DNA of 64,000 bases from Rheinheimera texasensis DSM 17496. GTDB lineage: Bacteria > Pseudomonadota > Gammaproteobacteria > Enterobacterales > Alteromonadaceae. Position 1 is the stretch's first letter, and every line of letters begins with the position of its first letter. The stretch is taken from contig NZ_KL544005.1 of the NCBI RefSeq assembly GCF_000711985.1, positions 633,970 through 697,969 of the forward strand, in the 5' to 3' direction. Positions 63,397 to 64,000 of the stretch are shown one piece after another. A model generated the notes under the pieces. It searched no databases. It saw only the letters and a program-made list of their open reading frames with translations, and had not been told where the DNA came from. The position numbers were made by a program, and so were the translations under genes.

Positions 63397-64000
63397 AGCA
63401 ATTGATCCTTAACAAGAACGGCTTCCAATTCAGTAAGACCCTGTTGCAGCACTCTGCGATATGCAGTGCGGTCATTAATAGATGCAAATGCCAAAGTACC
63501 ACCAAGGAATCGATCCAATCCTCTTTGCTTAGCATCAAGCACAGCCAGAGCCATTGCCATTGGATCGTCAGGACCGCTGGACTTATTGCTGCCAACTACT
63601 GACGGAAAGCGATAGTTGGTTTGATCGGAGCCTGGTTTCCATGCTAGAAAAGCAGCTCGGCGGATAAGGCAAGGCACACAACGACCACAGTGTTGACGAT
63701 TATAAGTCCTGAAACGTCCACAACTTGTGGAGCCTGATGCAAGTTCACTCAATCGGTTCTGGTCGAGGCAGCTCCGCATCATCTCCCCTTTTGTTTGGAA
63801 ACGATAAGGCAATATCAGTTCGACGGATATACCAAGCTCACCTAGTACACTTTGAAGCATATCGATGAAAAGAGGATGAGTCGTGCGCGTACTCAGGCTC
63901 GAGACTCGGCCCGGTACCAATGGAGGATTAATACAAATAAACCCGTTTTCGGGAATATAGATTTGTGGCTTGGGCAGATTGATCTTCGTTGAAGCTAGTA
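63393..64000 (-). CDS. qatC: QatC, QueC-like protein of the Qat anti-phage system (partial)
   Basis: The frame is open to the window edge; I read about 200 C-terminal residues. IPENGFICINPPLVPGR and SLSTRTTHPLF are typical of QueC-like defence proteins, and CGRFRTYNRQHCGRCVPC carries the zinc-binding cysteines of QueC (7-cyano-7-deazaguanine synthase). The N-terminal ATP-pyrophosphatase loop lies outside the window. In Qat it is thought to modify a target with a deazaguanine-like reaction. qatA and qatB should follow beyond 64000. Confidence 0.85.
   Translation of the reverse strand, partial: LASTKINLPKPQIYIPENGFICINPPLVPGRVSSLSTRTTHPLFIDMLQSVLGELGISVELILPYRFQTKGEMMRSCLDQNRLSELASGSTSCGRFRTYNRQHCGRCVPCLIRRAAFLAWKPGSDQTNYRFPSVVGSNKSSGPDDPMAMALAVLDAKQRGLDRFLGGTLAFASINDRTAYRRVLQQGLTELEAVLVKDQLL

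Overview
The window looks like chromosomal DNA of a gammaproteobacterium, most likely a free-living aquatic Alteromonadales/Chromatiales type such as the Rheinheimera-Alishewanella-Shewanella neighbourhood. The pointers are several TonB-dependent receptors with PepSY/DUF3649/DUF3325 partners, near-consensus Fur boxes, c-di-GMP and chemotaxis genes, a PACE pump and a GlyGly-CTERM-like sorting anchor. The genus is inferred, not proven. No rRNA, tRNA or CRISPR array was seen.

Left part (1-9.6 kb): a TonB-dependent receptor gene broken by one in-frame amber codon, then a two-gene unit of a small PstS-like periplasmic protein and an outer-membrane beta-barrel. Next is a tight three-gene module (3027-9595): a 166-aa ParB-like protein, an 826-aa tyrosine-recombinase-like protein lacking the nucleophilic Tyr, and a 1194-aa protein with the full R-K-H-R-H-Y set. 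This is the best candidate for a little-described mobile or DNA-rearranging system.

Middle part (9.7-36.5 kb): largely an iron and small-molecule uptake region. It holds three intact TonB-dependent receptors, three PepSY membrane proteins with small helper membrane proteins, a Fes-like siderophore esterase, a tannase-like esterase and a methyltransferase. Four genes carry Fur-box-like sites. Between these lie MarR and TetR regulators with visible palindromic operators, a metabolic cluster (SRPBCC, beta-hydroxyacid dehydrogenase, VOC, old-yellow-enzyme, LysR), an IS3-type transposase remnant, a 12.75-copy GTTTGTGA octamer array, and a divergent LysR/PACE pair.

Signalling and efflux (36.7-51 kb): a GAF-PAS-GGDEF diguanylate cyclase, a DJ-1/PfpI protein, a GGDEF-EAL protein in an operon with a chemoreceptor, and a complete RND efflux operon (TetR, adaptor, pump, outer-membrane factor, oxidoreductase) with two TGAGT...ACTCA operators.

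Right part (51-64 kb): an accessory, defence-like region. A fragment of a second LysR gene is followed by an AbiE-type IV toxin-antitoxin pair with two identical 17-bp palindromes in its promoter. Next come a subtilisin-like protease and an unusual 918-aa metalloprotease in which a sorting anchor runs directly into a lipoprotein signal, a membrane protein, an XRE regulator, a stand-alone SIR2-like protein and an AlpA-like regulator. The window ends inside a Qat anti-phage operon (qatD complete, qatC partial).
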